Below are positions 8,858 through 17,762 of a DNA stretch of 61,082 nucleotides, in pieces. Numbering within the stretch: the first letter of the stretch is position 1; each line of letters opens with the position of its first letter. The notes beneath the pieces were generated by a model, which saw only the letters and a list, made by a program, of their open reading frames with translations, made no database searches and had not been told where the DNA came from. Position numbers and translations under genes: made by a program. Source of the DNA: Acidimicrobiales bacterium (GTDB lineage Bacteria; Actinomycetota; Acidimicrobiia; Acidimicrobiales; Iamiaceae); assembly GCA_030448105.1 (NCBI GenBank), contig JAUJNP010000004.1, positions 30,959 through 92,040 on the forward strand, read 5' to 3'.

Positions 8858-8887
8858 TGTGAGGGGTTCAGCTGTGAGGGGTTCAGC
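8858..8887. repeat. 15-bp tandem duplication across a stop codon
   Basis: Two exact head-to-tail copies of tgtgaggggttcagc occupy 8858-8872 and 8873-8887. The right-hand copy contains the TGA (8885-8883) that ends the HAD gene on the minus strand. Because the unit is 15 bases, the left copy repeats that stop in the same frame. Confidence 0.85.
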
Positions 8888-9599
8888 GGCCGAGGCGGTG
8901 GTCGAGGCGCCGGCCGGGGTCGTCGAAACCGGGGAACTGGCCCTGCAGGGGCGTGCCCCGCGCCGCCGCCAGCCCGGAGACCAGTTCCTCGACCTCGGCC
9001 CAGCCCTCCGCCCGGGGGCCCTCGAGGTGGCGGTTGTAGGGCTGGTCGAACACGATCACGTCGTTGTCCTTGGCCCGGAGGGCTTCGACGTTGTGGGGCC
9101 CGTCGTCGACGTAGGCGTCGGCCTCCACCTCGGGCTTGCGCCCGAGGAAGCAGATGTCGCGGTAGGGGATGCCGGCCCGGTCCAGCCAGTCGACGGTGTC
9201 GGCCACGGCGATGGCGTGGCCCCAGTTCACGCACAGGCGGTGGGTGATGACGCGCACCCAGATGCCGGCGTCGGAGAGCCGCCAGAGCACGTCGGCCGCA
9301 CCGGGCAGGGGCGCCATCGAACGGAAGATGCGGTGCTCCAACACGGCGGCGCGGTGGAAGCGGTCGAACTGGCCCGGGGCCACGCCCCACTCGGTGAAGT
9401 CCCAGGACTCCTGGGCCCCCAAGGTGGCGGGCTCCACCCCCAGCTCGGCCGCCACCACCGCCCGGAACGCCGCGGTGTAGTCACCGCACACGCCGTCGAG
9501 GTCCACGCCGAGCACGAAGGGCTCCGGCTCGGGCAGGGGTGTCGGCGGCGCGTCGGGCGGGGGCGCCGGGCTCTCGTCGGGCGGGACGGGTTCGCTCAC
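8883..9599 (-). CDS. HAD-superfamily 5'(3')-nucleotidase-like phosphatase (NT5C type)
   Basis: A 238-residue haloacid-dehalogenase-type phosphatase. After a proline-rich N-terminus of about 27 residues come motif I GVDLDGV (nucleophile D33, acid/base D35), motif II with Thr in VRVITHR, and motif III/IV in GRKPEVEADAYVDDGPHNV. The pattern fits deoxyribonucleotidase-like NT5C proteins, but the substrate may be a sugar phosphate. GTG 9599 is chosen because its GTGA overlaps the stop of the arabinosyltransferase gene upstream, so this is the third gene of the GT4-AftD-HAD operon. That position suggests a role in arabinan precursor metabolism, which is unproven. A cap domain of about 120 residues separates motifs I and II. 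Confidence 0.8.
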   Translation of the reverse strand: MSEPVPPDESPAPPPDAPPTPLPEPEPFVLGVDLDGVCGDYTAAFRAVVAAELGVEPATLGAQESWDFTEWGVAPGQFDRFHRAAVLEHRIFRSMAPLPGAADVLWRLSDAGIWVRVITHRLCVNWGHAIAVADTVDWLDRAGIPYRDICFLGRKPEVEADAYVDDGPHNVEALRAKDNDVIVFDQPYNRHLEGPRAEGWAEVEELVSGLAAARGTPLQGQFPGFDDPGRRLDHRLGR

Positions 9600-12500
9600 G
9601 GCCGGTGCGCCCCGGTGGCGGCGTCGGCCGGTCGGCGGGGCCACCACCGGCCGGTCCAGAGCCGATCGACCATCACGTCGGCCGCCAGCAGCAGCACGCC
9701 GGCGTAGGCCACCTGGTGGACCTCGGTGAACGAGGCGGGCCACTCGAAGCCGGCAGGAAGCCGGTGCCGGACCTGCAAGGCGATGGTGTAGAGCGCGGCG
9801 ATCCCCAGGCCGGCGGCCGCCCCGAGGGTCGTGAGGGCCCGGGCCCGGCGCCAGTGGAGGGCAGCCAGGGTGGCCAGGCCCACCGCCACGCCGGCAACCG
9901 GTCCGATGAGCACCGCCCCGGAGGCGGCGAAGGCGGCCGTCGCCACCAGGTTGGTGCGGATGGACGGTGGTGCTCCGGTGGAGCTCCACAGCGCCGCCGG
10001 CCGGAACGGCGCCGGTTGGTCCCCGGGCGCGGGGGCGGCCGGCGGGGCCCCCGAGCGCCGGCGACGGCGCCACGCCAGACCGGCCAGCACCACGCAGCCG
10101 GCGGCCGCGGTCACCGAAGCCAGCAGCGACGCCCGCACCACGCGCTGGGGCGTCCACTCCACCTGCACGGTGACGGGGTCGGTGCCGGCGGGAAGGAGCC
10201 AGCCGTTGGCGTAGCCGTTGACCAACTGCGGTGGCCCCAGGTCGGTGCCGTCGACCGACGCCTTCCAGCCGGCGTTGAGGCTCTGGCCGAGGATCACCCA
10301 GGTGGGCGTCGACCGGGCCCCGACCTGCACCCGGGCGTCGTCGCGCCCTTGGTGCAGGACCCGCAGCCGGGGACCGGCCGCGGCTTGCCCGGCGGCGGCC
10401 CGGCCGGCGCGGGCGGCGGGGCCGGCGCGGGCGGAGGCCGATGTCACCGTCTCGGCCGAGAACCCCCGCCCGCCGGCCCCGGGGGAGGTGAGCACCAGGC
10501 GGTCGACGTCGATCCCACGGTCGCGCCCCTTGGCGCTGCGCAGCACGTGGTCGCCCCGGCCGAGGCGCGTGCCCGTCGACGTGCAGGCCTCGAGGTCGAG
10601 GGGTCGGCCCCGCAGGGCGTCGTCGATCCGGCCTCGCACCCGCACCGGCAGCGGCCGGCCGTCGACGGTCACCAGGTCGGCCCGGCAGCGTGGGTCGAAG
10701 CGGTCGGAGGGCACCTCGGCGCGCAGACCGGGGATGCCGAGCTCGGCGATCCCCACCGGCATGGTGACGGGGCGCTCGGAGATCCAGTCGGTGGTGAGCA
10801 CCTCCCGGACCTCGTCGACGATCACGGTGAGGTCACGGGTGGCGATGGTCGGCAGGTCGACGCGGACCGTGGTGGTGGCGTCCCGGCGGGCCTGGTCCGC
10901 CACCGCCGGTACGTCGACCGTCGCCACCGGGCGCCCGGCCGACTCGATGCGCAGCCGGGTGGGCACCGAGTGGCGGCCGTCGTTGACCACCTCGAGGTCC
11001 ATGTGGTCGAAGCGGAGGGGCGCGGCGGTGCGGTACCGGACCCACTCGCCGACCTGGCCGAGGAACCCGGGGCTCCAGTGGGTGGTGGGGTCGCCGTCGA
11101 TGGCGCTGAGGGCCCGGGACCGCACGTCGCCGGTGAGGTGCCGGGAGGAGGAGGCGTCGACCCCGCCCTCGTCGGCCGGTGGCACGCCGAGCAGTTGGTC
11201 GGCGACGGCCTCCGGCGCTCTGGCGTCGAGGCGGGCCTGGCCCACCACCGTGAACGTGCGGGCGGTGGGGAGGCGGAACGCCCGGGCCAGGGCCGGCTCC
11301 TGGTCGTCGCGGAGGGGAGCGGTGGGGCGGGTGCGCTGCCGGGTGAGCACGATGGCCAGCGGGTTGGCCGAGGAACCCGGGCCGGCGGCGTCGAGCAGGT
11401 CGCGGGGGAGGCGTATGACCTCGTCGAGCCGGGCGTCGTCGTCGCCGAGGCGGACGTCGGCGAAGCCCACGCCCGCCAGGCCGGCGTAGCGGTCGCGGCG
11501 GCCGACGTCGGTGGCGAGGATCTCGATCGACAGCTTCTCGAAGGTGCGCCGCCCGAAGTTGATGGTCTGCCCGGGACGCCCTCTCGACCTGAGGTCGAGC
11601 TCGACGTCGACGGGCGCGCCGTGGTCGAAGCGCAGCCGCACCTTGGTGATCCAACGGTTCTGCACGCCCTTGTCGTCCTGGAGAAGGGTGACCCGGTCGG
11701 TGGTGGGCGCCGACGCGTAGGTGAGCTCCAGACGCTCGCCGTCGACCGGGGAGAACGCCCCCACCGACCAGCCGGTGCGCAGGTCGTCGTCCACCGCGTT
11801 GGCCGCCCGGCTGTCGGGGGTGTAGGTGATCGGGTTGCCGTAGGCGGTGGCGGCGGCGCGCACCCCGCCCCGCTGCTGGGCCACGGTGAAGGCGTCGTCG
11901 CCCGCCTCCGGGAACAGCGGCAGGCGGTTGTCGGTGGGGTCGAACCGCAGGGGCTCCTCGCCGGCCCGCTCGGTGTAGCCGGCGGTCTCGATCACGGTGC
12001 TCCACCGGCGGGCGGCCCGGCGGTTGGTGTCGGTGACCACCAGCTCGGTGCCCGGTCGGCTGAGCTCGCGGCGCAGGGCGGCGCGGTCGCCGGCCAGGGC
12101 GGCCGAGTACAGCACCACCTCGCGGCCGGTGACCAGGCCGGTGGCGGCGGTGTCGACCAGGCCGGTGCCGTCGCCGGCCAGCACCACCGGCCGGTCGGCG
12201 GGCACCGCCCGCAGGATCGGCTGGGGGTCCTCCACCGGGAATAGCGCCAGCTTGGGCGGGTCGACCAGCCCCGGGGGGCTGGCCAACTCCCGCACGTCCT
12301 GCAGGGGCAGGGCGGGGTCGGGGCGGGTGGGGGCGCGGCCGCCGAAGCCGGTGGGCGGGCCCAGGCCGGTGGCCGAGCGCAGCAGCGCCCACAGGGGTCG
12401 GGGTCGGGGCAGGTTGTAGCGCTCGTAGGCGAGATCGGCGCGGAGGTTGATGTCGCCCACCGCCATGAAGCGGGCCACGGGGGCCAGCGAGGCCGGGTCG

Positions 12501-14041
12501 AGGGTGTACTCCTGCATCTGGCGGTCGAGGGCGTTCACCAGGTCGGCCGACGGCGGGGTGCCGTAGGGGATCAGCTCACGGGCGACGTAAGGGCGGTCGA
12601 TGATGCCCGGGGTGATGGGGTCGACGGTGTTGCCCCACCGGTACGAGGCGAAGTCGCTGCCGGGGACCTCCAGCACCCGGGTGTCCCAGCCCGAGCGGCC
12701 CTGTCCGCGGCTGTCGATCTCCTGGGCGGCCTCCTCCCAGTAGCGGGGGAGCTGCTCCGGGCGCTGGAGGTTGTTGGCCACCATCGCGCCCGTCCACAAC
12801 GGAGGCAGGGCGGCCAAGGCGAGGACCGCGACCGCGGCTGCGGTGGCACGCGGGATGCGCCGGACCCAGCCGCCGAGGGCGGCGATCCCCACTCCCGCCA
12901 GGACCGACAGGCCCAGGGCCAGCAGCGGGACGGCCCGAGGCAGGCTGCGCATGGCCAGGCCGAGGTCCGAGACGAGGAAGGCCTTCACGCCGCGGCCGGC
13001 GAGGGGCGGGTCGTCCCAGGGGTGGGCCCCCACGCCGAGGGCCAGGCCGGCCACCACCAGGGCCACGAAGTAGGCCCGGTAGCGCCAGCGCACCACCCCG
13101 GCGGCCAGGAGGCCGAGGACGGGCACCAGGTAGGTGACCGCCAGCAGCGGGGGGTTCTGCGTGTAGGCGACCGAAGGCTCGATCCACGGGCCGAGCTTGT
13201 CGTCGCCGTAGAAGAACCAGTAGCCGAGGCCGCGGAGCAGCTCAGGGGCGGTGGAGCCCTCGGCCACGGTGCGGGCGGTCTCGGTGTAGCGCAGGACGTC
13301 GATGCCGTACGCTCCCTGGGCCCACAGGCCGGCGATCCACCAGAGCGAGGTGGCCAGGCTGAGAGCGCCGATCCGGAAGACCACCGCCAGCGCCTGGCGG
13401 GCGGTCAGCTCGCGGAGCACGAGCACCGCGAACGGGAACCAGAGGACGGGCCCGATGCCGGCCAGCACGAGGGCGGTGGCGTTGGTGCCGCCGATGGTGG
13501 GCACCAGCAGGGCGAAGAGGGCGGGGTGCAGCCAGCCCCGGTCGCGCGTGGCCCGGATGGCGAGGGCGATCATCCACGGCAGCCCGGCGAAGGGCAGAAG
13601 CAGGGCCGAGATGCGGGCACCGAGGGTGAGCACGTAGGGCGACAGGGCGTAGACGAACATGGCCGCGCCGAGGTGCGGGCCCCGCTGGCCGAGGGTGCGC
13701 AGCAGGAAGCGGACGCCGAGCCCGGCGAGGAACAGGATCGTGCCGAGCCACAGGCGCTGGGCCACCCAGTCGGGGGCGCCGAGCCGCTCGAACAGCCAGA
13801 ACCAGGGCCCCATCGGCCAGAGGTAGCCGATGTTCTGGTGGGGGACGGTGCCGAGACCCACGTTGGGGTCCCACATCGACGCCGCCCGCTCGAGCAGCCG
13901 GCCCGGGTCGAGGGTGAGGTAGCTCTTGGTGTCGGCCCCGACCTGGCCCCGGTGGGTGAGCAGCAGCGGCAGGTAGACGACGACGCCCAGCGCGGCGATG
14001 GTCGCCCATCCCCGGGCGCGCGCCTCGGCCAGGCGGTTCAA
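9596..14041 (-). CDS. aftD: AftD-like alpha-(1->3)-arabinofuranosyltransferase
   Basis: A 1481-residue polytopic GT-C enzyme resembling mycobacterial AftD, which adds branching arabinofuranose to arabinan from decaprenyl-phosphoryl-arabinose outside the membrane. Residues ~15-500 hold about 11 helices. The first extracytoplasmic loop has GADTKSYLTLDPG (Asp37 is a plausible GT-C catalytic acid) and the AftD-like GTVPHQNIGYLWPMGPWFWL. Two carbohydrate-binding F5/8-type-C-like modules are recognisable around residues 750 (AVDDDLRTGWS) and 980 (AIDGDPTTHWSP). A further beta-rich region and C-terminal helices (~1300-1460) follow. Length and order match AftD (about 1400 residues). It overlaps the GT4 gene by 4 bases at its start and the HAD gene by 4 at its end. 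No frameshift is seen over 4.4 kb. Confidence 0.9.
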   Translation of the reverse strand: MNRLAEARARGWATIAALGVVVYLPLLLTHRGQVGADTKSYLTLDPGRLLERAASMWDPNVGLGTVPHQNIGYLWPMGPWFWLFERLGAPDWVAQRLWLGTILFLAGLGVRFLLRTLGQRGPHLGAAMFVYALSPYVLTLGARISALLLPFAGLPWMIALAIRATRDRGWLHPALFALLVPTIGGTNATALVLAGIGPVLWFPFAVLVLRELTARQALAVVFRIGALSLATSLWWIAGLWAQGAYGIDVLRYTETARTVAEGSTAPELLRGLGYWFFYGDDKLGPWIEPSVAYTQNPPLLAVTYLVPVLGLLAAGVVRWRYRAYFVALVVAGLALGVGAHPWDDPPLAGRGVKAFLVSDLGLAMRSLPRAVPLLALGLSVLAGVGIAALGGWVRRIPRATAAAVAVLALAALPPLWTGAMVANNLQRPEQLPRYWEEAAQEIDSRGQGRSGWDTRVLEVPGSDFASYRWGNTVDPITPGIIDRPYVARELIPYGTPPSADLVNALDRQMQEYTLDPASLAPVARFMAVGDINLRADLAYERYNLPRPRPLWALLRSATGLGPPTGFGGRAPTRPDPALPLQDVRELASPPGLVDPPKLALFPVEDPQPILRAVPADRPVVLAGDGTGLVDTAATGLVTGREVVLYSAALAGDRAALRRELSRPGTELVVTDTNRRAARRWSTVIETAGYTERAGEEPLRFDPTDNRLPLFPEAGDDAFTVAQQRGGVRAAATAYGNPITYTPDSRAANAVDDDLRTGWSVGAFSPVDGERLELTYASAPTTDRVTLLQDDKGVQNRWITKVRLRFDHGAPVDVELDLRSRGRPGQTINFGRRTFEKLSIEILATDVGRRDRYAGLAGVGFADVRLGDDDARLDEVIRLPRDLLDAAGPGSSANPLAIVLTRQRTRPTAPLRDDQEPALARAFRLPTARTFTVVGQARLDARAPEAVADQLLGVPPADEGGVDASSSRHLTGDVRSRALSAIDGDPTTHWSPGFLGQVGEWVRYRTAAPLRFDHMDLEVVNDGRHSVPTRLRIESAGRPVATVDVPAVADQARRDATTTVRVDLPTIATRDLTVIVDEVREVLTTDWISERPVTMPVGIAELGIPGLRAEVPSDRFDPRCRADLVTVDGRPLPVRVRGRIDDALRGRPLDLEACTSTGTRLGRGDHVLRSAKGRDRGIDVDRLVLTSPGAGGRGFSAETVTSASARAGPAARAGRAAAGQAAAGPRLRVLHQGRDDARVQVGARSTPTWVILGQSLNAGWKASVDGTDLGPPQLVNGYANGWLLPAGTDPVTVQVEWTPQRVVRASLLASVTAAAGCVVLAGLAWRRRRRSGAPPAAPAPGDQPAPFRPAALWSSTGAPPSIRTNLVATAAFAASGAVLIGPVAGVAVGLATLAALHWRRARALTTLGAAAGLGIAALYTIALQVRHRLPAGFEWPASFTEVHQVAYAGVLLLAADVMVDRLWTGRWWPRRPADAATGAHRP

Positions 14042-15267
14042 GCCCGGCGCCGGCGGCGGGCCTCTTCGGCCAGCGCCTCCAGGATGGCGGTGGCGGTCGC
14101 CTCCCAGGTGAACCGGGCGGCGTGGGCCACCGCACCGGCCTGGAGGCGGGCGCGCAGGTCGGCGTCGGTGGCCAAGGCCACCAGGTGCTCCGCCAGCTCG
14201 TCGTCGTCGGCGGCCAGCAGCCCGCTGCGGCCGTGGGCGACGGCGTCGAGGTGACCAGGGATGCGGGTGGCGACCGCCGGGGTGGCGCAGGCGGCCGCCT
14301 CGGTGAGGGTCATCCCCCAGCCCTCGCGCACCGAGGTGCTGGCCACCGCCCAGGTCCGTCGGTAGAGGTCGAGCAGTTCGTCGTCGGACACGCGGCCGGC
14401 GAAGGTGACCGCGTCGCGCCCGTCGAGGTGGTCCACCAGCGCCTCGAGCTCGTGGCGGAGCGGGCCGGTGCCCACCAGGGTGAGGCTGAGCTCTGGGGCC
14501 CGTCGGCGGGCTGCGACCACCGCCCGGATGAGGCGGTCGAAGCGCTTGACCGGCACGAGCCGGCCGACGCCCAGGACCATCGGTGTGGGGGAGCGCTCAC
14601 CGCCCGGCGTGAAGTGCGGGTCCACCCCGGGTGGGACGATGTCGACCCGGTCGTCGCGGAAGCCCAGCTCGAGCATCTCGGCCTTGGAGGACGGTGAGAG
14701 GGTGATCACCCGGCTGCGGCGGTAGAGCAGCGGCGCCACCCGGCGCTCGAGGGTGTCGCCGGCGGCCGCCAACCTGGGGGGCAGCACCATGCGCCACATC
14801 TCGGCGTGGATGTGGTGGAGGAGGACGACCTTGGGACCCCGGCGCCACAGCGGCGAGAGGAACGGCATGCCGTTCCAGATCTCCACCAGGCCGTCGGGAT
14901 GTCCGTGGCGGTGGCGGACCTCGGCCAAGGCGGTGCGGGGGAACACCGCGTAGCGCCCCGCCTTGCGCACCACCTCGTAACCGTCGCGCCGGTCGATGTT
15001 GGGGTGGCCCTGGGCGAAGGACGTGCGCAGCAGCACGTCGATCCCCGCCTCGGCCCACAGGCGGGCCACGGTGGAGGCGTGGACCTCGCTGCCGCCGGCC
15101 TCCACATCGGCCAGGTCACGCCAGGCGATCATGTGGATGCGGCGCAGACCGGCACGGGCGGCGATGTCGCCGAGCTTCTGCCGCGTGCGGCCGGGGTCGG
15201 CGGGGCCGGCACCGGCGGTGACGGGGTCGGGGCCAGTGGTGATGGGGTCGGAGGGCGCGGTGGTCAC
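14038..15267 (-). CDS. Glycosyltransferase family 4
   Basis: A 409-residue cytoplasmic GT-B retaining glycosyltransferase. The N-terminal domain starts near residue 43 (IHMIAWRDLADVEAGGSEVH), typical of phosphatidylinositol- or lipid-directed GT4 enzymes. The C-terminal nucleotide-binding domain starts near 233 (VLGVGRLVPVKRFDRLI) and carries the EX7E pair in EGWGMTLTE at about 315-325. The donor is unknown; GDP-mannose or a UDP-sugar would fit. The first ~40 residues are a disordered Thr/Pro/Gly segment. Start GTG 15267 makes it the first gene of the GT4-AftD-HAD operon, so it may prime or extend the glycan that AftD modifies. Confidence 0.9.
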   Translation of the reverse strand: MTTAPSDPITTGPDPVTAGAGPADPGRTRQKLGDIAARAGLRRIHMIAWRDLADVEAGGSEVHASTVARLWAEAGIDVLLRTSFAQGHPNIDRRDGYEVVRKAGRYAVFPRTALAEVRHRHGHPDGLVEIWNGMPFLSPLWRRGPKVVLLHHIHAEMWRMVLPPRLAAAGDTLERRVAPLLYRRSRVITLSPSSKAEMLELGFRDDRVDIVPPGVDPHFTPGGERSPTPMVLGVGRLVPVKRFDRLIRAVVAARRRAPELSLTLVGTGPLRHELEALVDHLDGRDAVTFAGRVSDDELLDLYRRTWAVASTSVREGWGMTLTEAAACATPAVATRIPGHLDAVAHGRSGLLAADDDELAEHLVALATDADLRARLQAGAVAHAARFTWEATATAILEALAEEARRRRRA

Positions 15268-15296
15268 AGGGTCACAGAGGCCACTGAGGGCTGGGT

Positions 15297-15302
15297 TACT
15301 GT
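15297..15302 (+). promoter_or_regulatory. -10 hexamer TACTGT, leaderless promoter candidate
   Basis: TACTGT lies 9 bases before GTG 15312, the geometry seen at many other starts here. The intergenic space is divergent; on the minus strand TAACCC at 15298-15293 could serve the GT4 operon. Confidence 0.45.
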
Positions 15303-15311
15303 GGTGGCTCC

Positions 15312-16190
15312 GTGGCCACCGGGTGGCCCGGGGAACCGCCTCACGTTAGTCCAGCCACCCTCGCCGAGCGGCGTCCCGGCCGCACCACCACCGGAATGCC
15401 TGCGCCCCCTCCCGTCCCCAGCCTCCCGCCCGCCTCCGGGTTCCCTCCCTCCTCCGGCTTCGCGGCGGCCAGCCGCGCCGTGGCCGACGTGGAGGGCTGG
15501 ATGACCCCGGGCCAGGCCCGCCTCCTGTGGGACTCCGCCCGCCGGGTGCCCGCCGGTGGGCGGATCGTGGAGATCGGCAGCTTCCGGGGCCGCTCCACCA
15601 TCGTGCTGGCCTCGGCTGCTCCGCCCGCCGCCGAGGTGGTGGCCATCGACCCCCACGCCGGCAACGATCGCGGCCCCCAGGAGATCGACGGGTTCGTCGA
15701 CGAGGCGGCGCGCGACCACGAGGTGTTCCGGGCCAACCTGGAGCGGGCGGGCGTGGCCGGGCGGGTGCGCCACCTGCGGAAGTTCTCCGACGCCGCCCAC
15801 GCCGACGTCGACGGCCCCGTCGACCTCCTCTACGTCGACGGGGCGCACCGCTACGGCCCGGCGCTGGCCGACCTGCGGGGCTGGGGTGACCGGGTGGCGC
15901 CCGGTGGCACCATGTTGATCCACGACTCGTTCAGCTCGGTCGGCGTCACCCTGGCCATCCTGCGGGCCCTGGTGGCCGGCGCCGGGTGGCGCTACGTCGG
16001 GCGCTCGGAGTCGATGACGGAGTACCGCCGCGAGCAGCTCGGTCCCCGGGCCCGGGTGGCCAACGCCGTCCGCCAGCTCGCCCAGCTCGGCTGGTTCGCC
16101 CGGAACCTGGTGATCAAGGCGCTGATCGTGGCCCGGCTGGGGCGAGTCACCCGGCTCCTCGGCCACGATCCCGCCAGCTGGCCGTACTGA
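15312..16190 (+). CDS. Class I SAM-dependent methyltransferase (Methyltransf_24 type)
   Basis: A Rossmann-fold methyltransferase of the type found in glycan and secondary-metabolite clusters; the substrate is unknown. SAM motif I is VEIGSFRGRSTI (about residues 84-95), followed by VVAIDPHAG and by LLYVDGAHRYGPALADLRGW, the strand-4 signature of this group. The Trp/Phe-rich C-terminal ~70 residues may lie on the membrane. The N-terminus is uncertain: GTG 15312 is favoured by the upstream TACTGT, but ATG 15396 would remove 28 poorly structured residues and leave the domain intact. It stands alone on the plus strand, divergent from the GT4 operon and convergent with the GT2-methyltransferase gene. 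Confidence 0.85.
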   Translation: MATGWPGEPPHVSPATLAERRPGRTTTGMPAPPPVPSLPPASGFPPSSGFAAASRAVADVEGWMTPGQARLLWDSARRVPAGGRIVEIGSFRGRSTIVLASAAPPAAEVVAIDPHAGNDRGPQEIDGFVDEAARDHEVFRANLERAGVAGRVRHLRKFSDAAHADVDGPVDLLYVDGAHRYGPALADLRGWGDRVAPGGTMLIHDSFSSVGVTLAILRALVAGAGWRYVGRSESMTEYRREQLGPRARVANAVRQLAQLGWFARNLVIKALIVARLGRVTRLLGHDPASWPY

Positions 16191-16208
16191 TCGGCGGCGT
16201 GGTGACCG

Positions 16209-17762
16209 TTACCGACGGCGGGCCACGGCCAGGATGGACGTGCCGACGGGTAGGCCCACCCGGCCGACGGCGGCCCGTTCGAGGCGGGTGAGGACCAGGG
16301 CGGCCCGGTCGAGCAGCACGGAGCTGCGATCGAGGCCGAGGCTCGAAGAGCCGCCCCGGCCGAAGCGGCGGGTGACCCACACCGGGGGCACCAACCAGCT
16401 GAAGATGTGGGTCACCGCCGCCGGGGTGAACCCCGCGCTGTCGAGCTGGGCAGCCAGGTCGCCCCGGCGGTAGCGGCGGACGTGGCCGAGCAGCTCGTCG
16501 GCCTCGCTCCAGAGCCACCGGTGGGCGGGCACGGTGACCACCAGCCACCCGCCCGGGCGCAGCGCCCTGTGGGCCTCGGCCAGCGCCGCCCCCGGATCCT
16601 CGAGGTGTTCGAGCACGTCGAGGAAGCAGGCCACGGTGGCGGCACCGCCGGCGACGGGGAGCTGGTCGACCAGCCCCCGGGCGGCGGGCAGGCCGTGGCG
16701 GTGGCGGGCCCGGGCCACGAGCGGGGCGCTGCCCTCCACCACCAGGGTGTGCTCCGGGCTCCAGCCCAGCCGGGCGGTCACGCCGCCGGCACCGGCGCCC
16801 ACGTCGACCAGCCAGCCGTCGCCACCGCCGGGGGGCAGGCAGCGTCGCAGCGCCGAGGACACGAACGCCGCCTTGCTCCGGAACCACCAATGGTCGGCGT
16901 CGGCCTCCATGAGGCGCTCGGCGTTGACCTCGTCGAACACCTCGGACGGAGCGGTCGACCCCTCCGGATCGGCCGCCGCCGTGGCGCCGGCGGGGACGGC
17001 CGGGCCGGTGGGGGCGGCGCGGGTGACGCGGCGGACGTTGCGCCAGATCCGGGGGGTGGCGGCCAGCATGGCCACCCCGTCGCGCCCCACCCGGACCCGG
17101 GTGCGCTCGTCGTGGGACCAGTCCACCGGCACCTCGTGGACGGCGACGCCGAGGGCGCGGGCCACGGCGATGAGCTCGGCGTCCCACGCCAGGCCCTCCT
17201 CCCGGCACTGCTCGAGGAGGGCCTTCCACACCGAGGCGGGCGCCACCTTGGCCCCGCACTGGGTGTCGGTGATGCCGGGGGTGAGCACGGCCTGGAGCAG
17301 GCGGTTGTAGGAGCGGCCGAGCAGCTCACGGGCGGAGCTCTCGGGCCGCAGCAACCGCGATCCGGGGAGGTCCCGTGAGCCGATGGCCAGCCCCGCGGTG
17401 CGCTGGGCGGCGTCGAGGATGCGCTCGAGGTGGGGCAGCGGGGTCGACAGGTCGAGGTCGCAGAAGCCGGCCCAGGGCGAGTCGAGGGCGCCCAGGCCGG
17501 CGCTCACCGCTGCCCCCTTGCCCCGGTGGGGCCGGCGCAGTAGTGCCAGGCGGCTCTCGGGCCGGGCGGCGACGAGCTCCTCGACCAGGCGAGGGGTGGC
17601 ATCGGTGCTGCCGTCGTCGACGAACAGCACGGCGCGGTCCCCGGCCGCCGCCCAGTCGGCCAGGCGCGGGCCGAACTCCGCGAACCGGCCCTCTTCGTCG
17701 TAGACGGGCACCACCACGCCGAAGCGGGCAGGAGTCTCGCCGGTGGTCACGGTGGCGGGCAC
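16209..17762 (-). CDS. GT2 glycosyltransferase-methyltransferase fusion
   Basis: A 517-residue two-domain protein. Residues ~13-250 form a GT-A domain of the DPM1/DPG-synthase kind (VVVPVYDEEGRF, DDGSTDATP, the DxD-like CDLDLSTPL, DTQCGAKV), predicted to load a sugar onto polyprenyl phosphate. After a linker (~255-285), residues ~290-510 form a SAM methyltransferase (motif I VDVGAGAGG near 320, then FLDVLEHLEDPGAAL and LRPGGWLVVTVPAH). Membrane-bound methyltransferase regions of this sort often start with DHWWFRSK, seen here. GTG 17762 directly follows the stop of the GT-C gene at 17763, so the pair is an operon. A second GT2-methyltransferase fusion occurs at 31042-32481. Confidence 0.88.
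   Translation of the reverse strand: MPATVTTGETPARFGVVVPVYDEEGRFAEFGPRLADWAAAGDRAVLFVDDGSTDATPRLVEELVAARPESRLALLRRPHRGKGAAVSAGLGALDSPWAGFCDLDLSTPLPHLERILDAAQRTAGLAIGSRDLPGSRLLRPESSARELLGRSYNRLLQAVLTPGITDTQCGAKVAPASVWKALLEQCREEGLAWDAELIAVARALGVAVHEVPVDWSHDERTRVRVGRDGVAMLAATPRIWRNVRRVTRAAPTGPAVPAGATAAADPEGSTAPSEVFDEVNAERLMEADADHWWFRSKAAFVSSALRRCLPPGGGDGWLVDVGAGAGGVTARLGWSPEHTLVVEGSAPLVARARHRHGLPAARGLVDQLPVAGGAATVACFLDVLEHLEDPGAALAEAHRALRPGGWLVVTVPAHRWLWSEADELLGHVRRYRRGDLAAQLDSAGFTPAAVTHIFSWLVPPVWVTRRFGRGGSSSLGLDRSSVLLDRAALVLTRLERAAVGRVGLPVGTSILAVARRR

Noticed and set aside
9539..12244. 901-codon open frame on the plus strand within aftD
   Set aside because: It lies fully antisense to the AftD coding region, has low-complexity Gly/His/Arg composition and matches no family.
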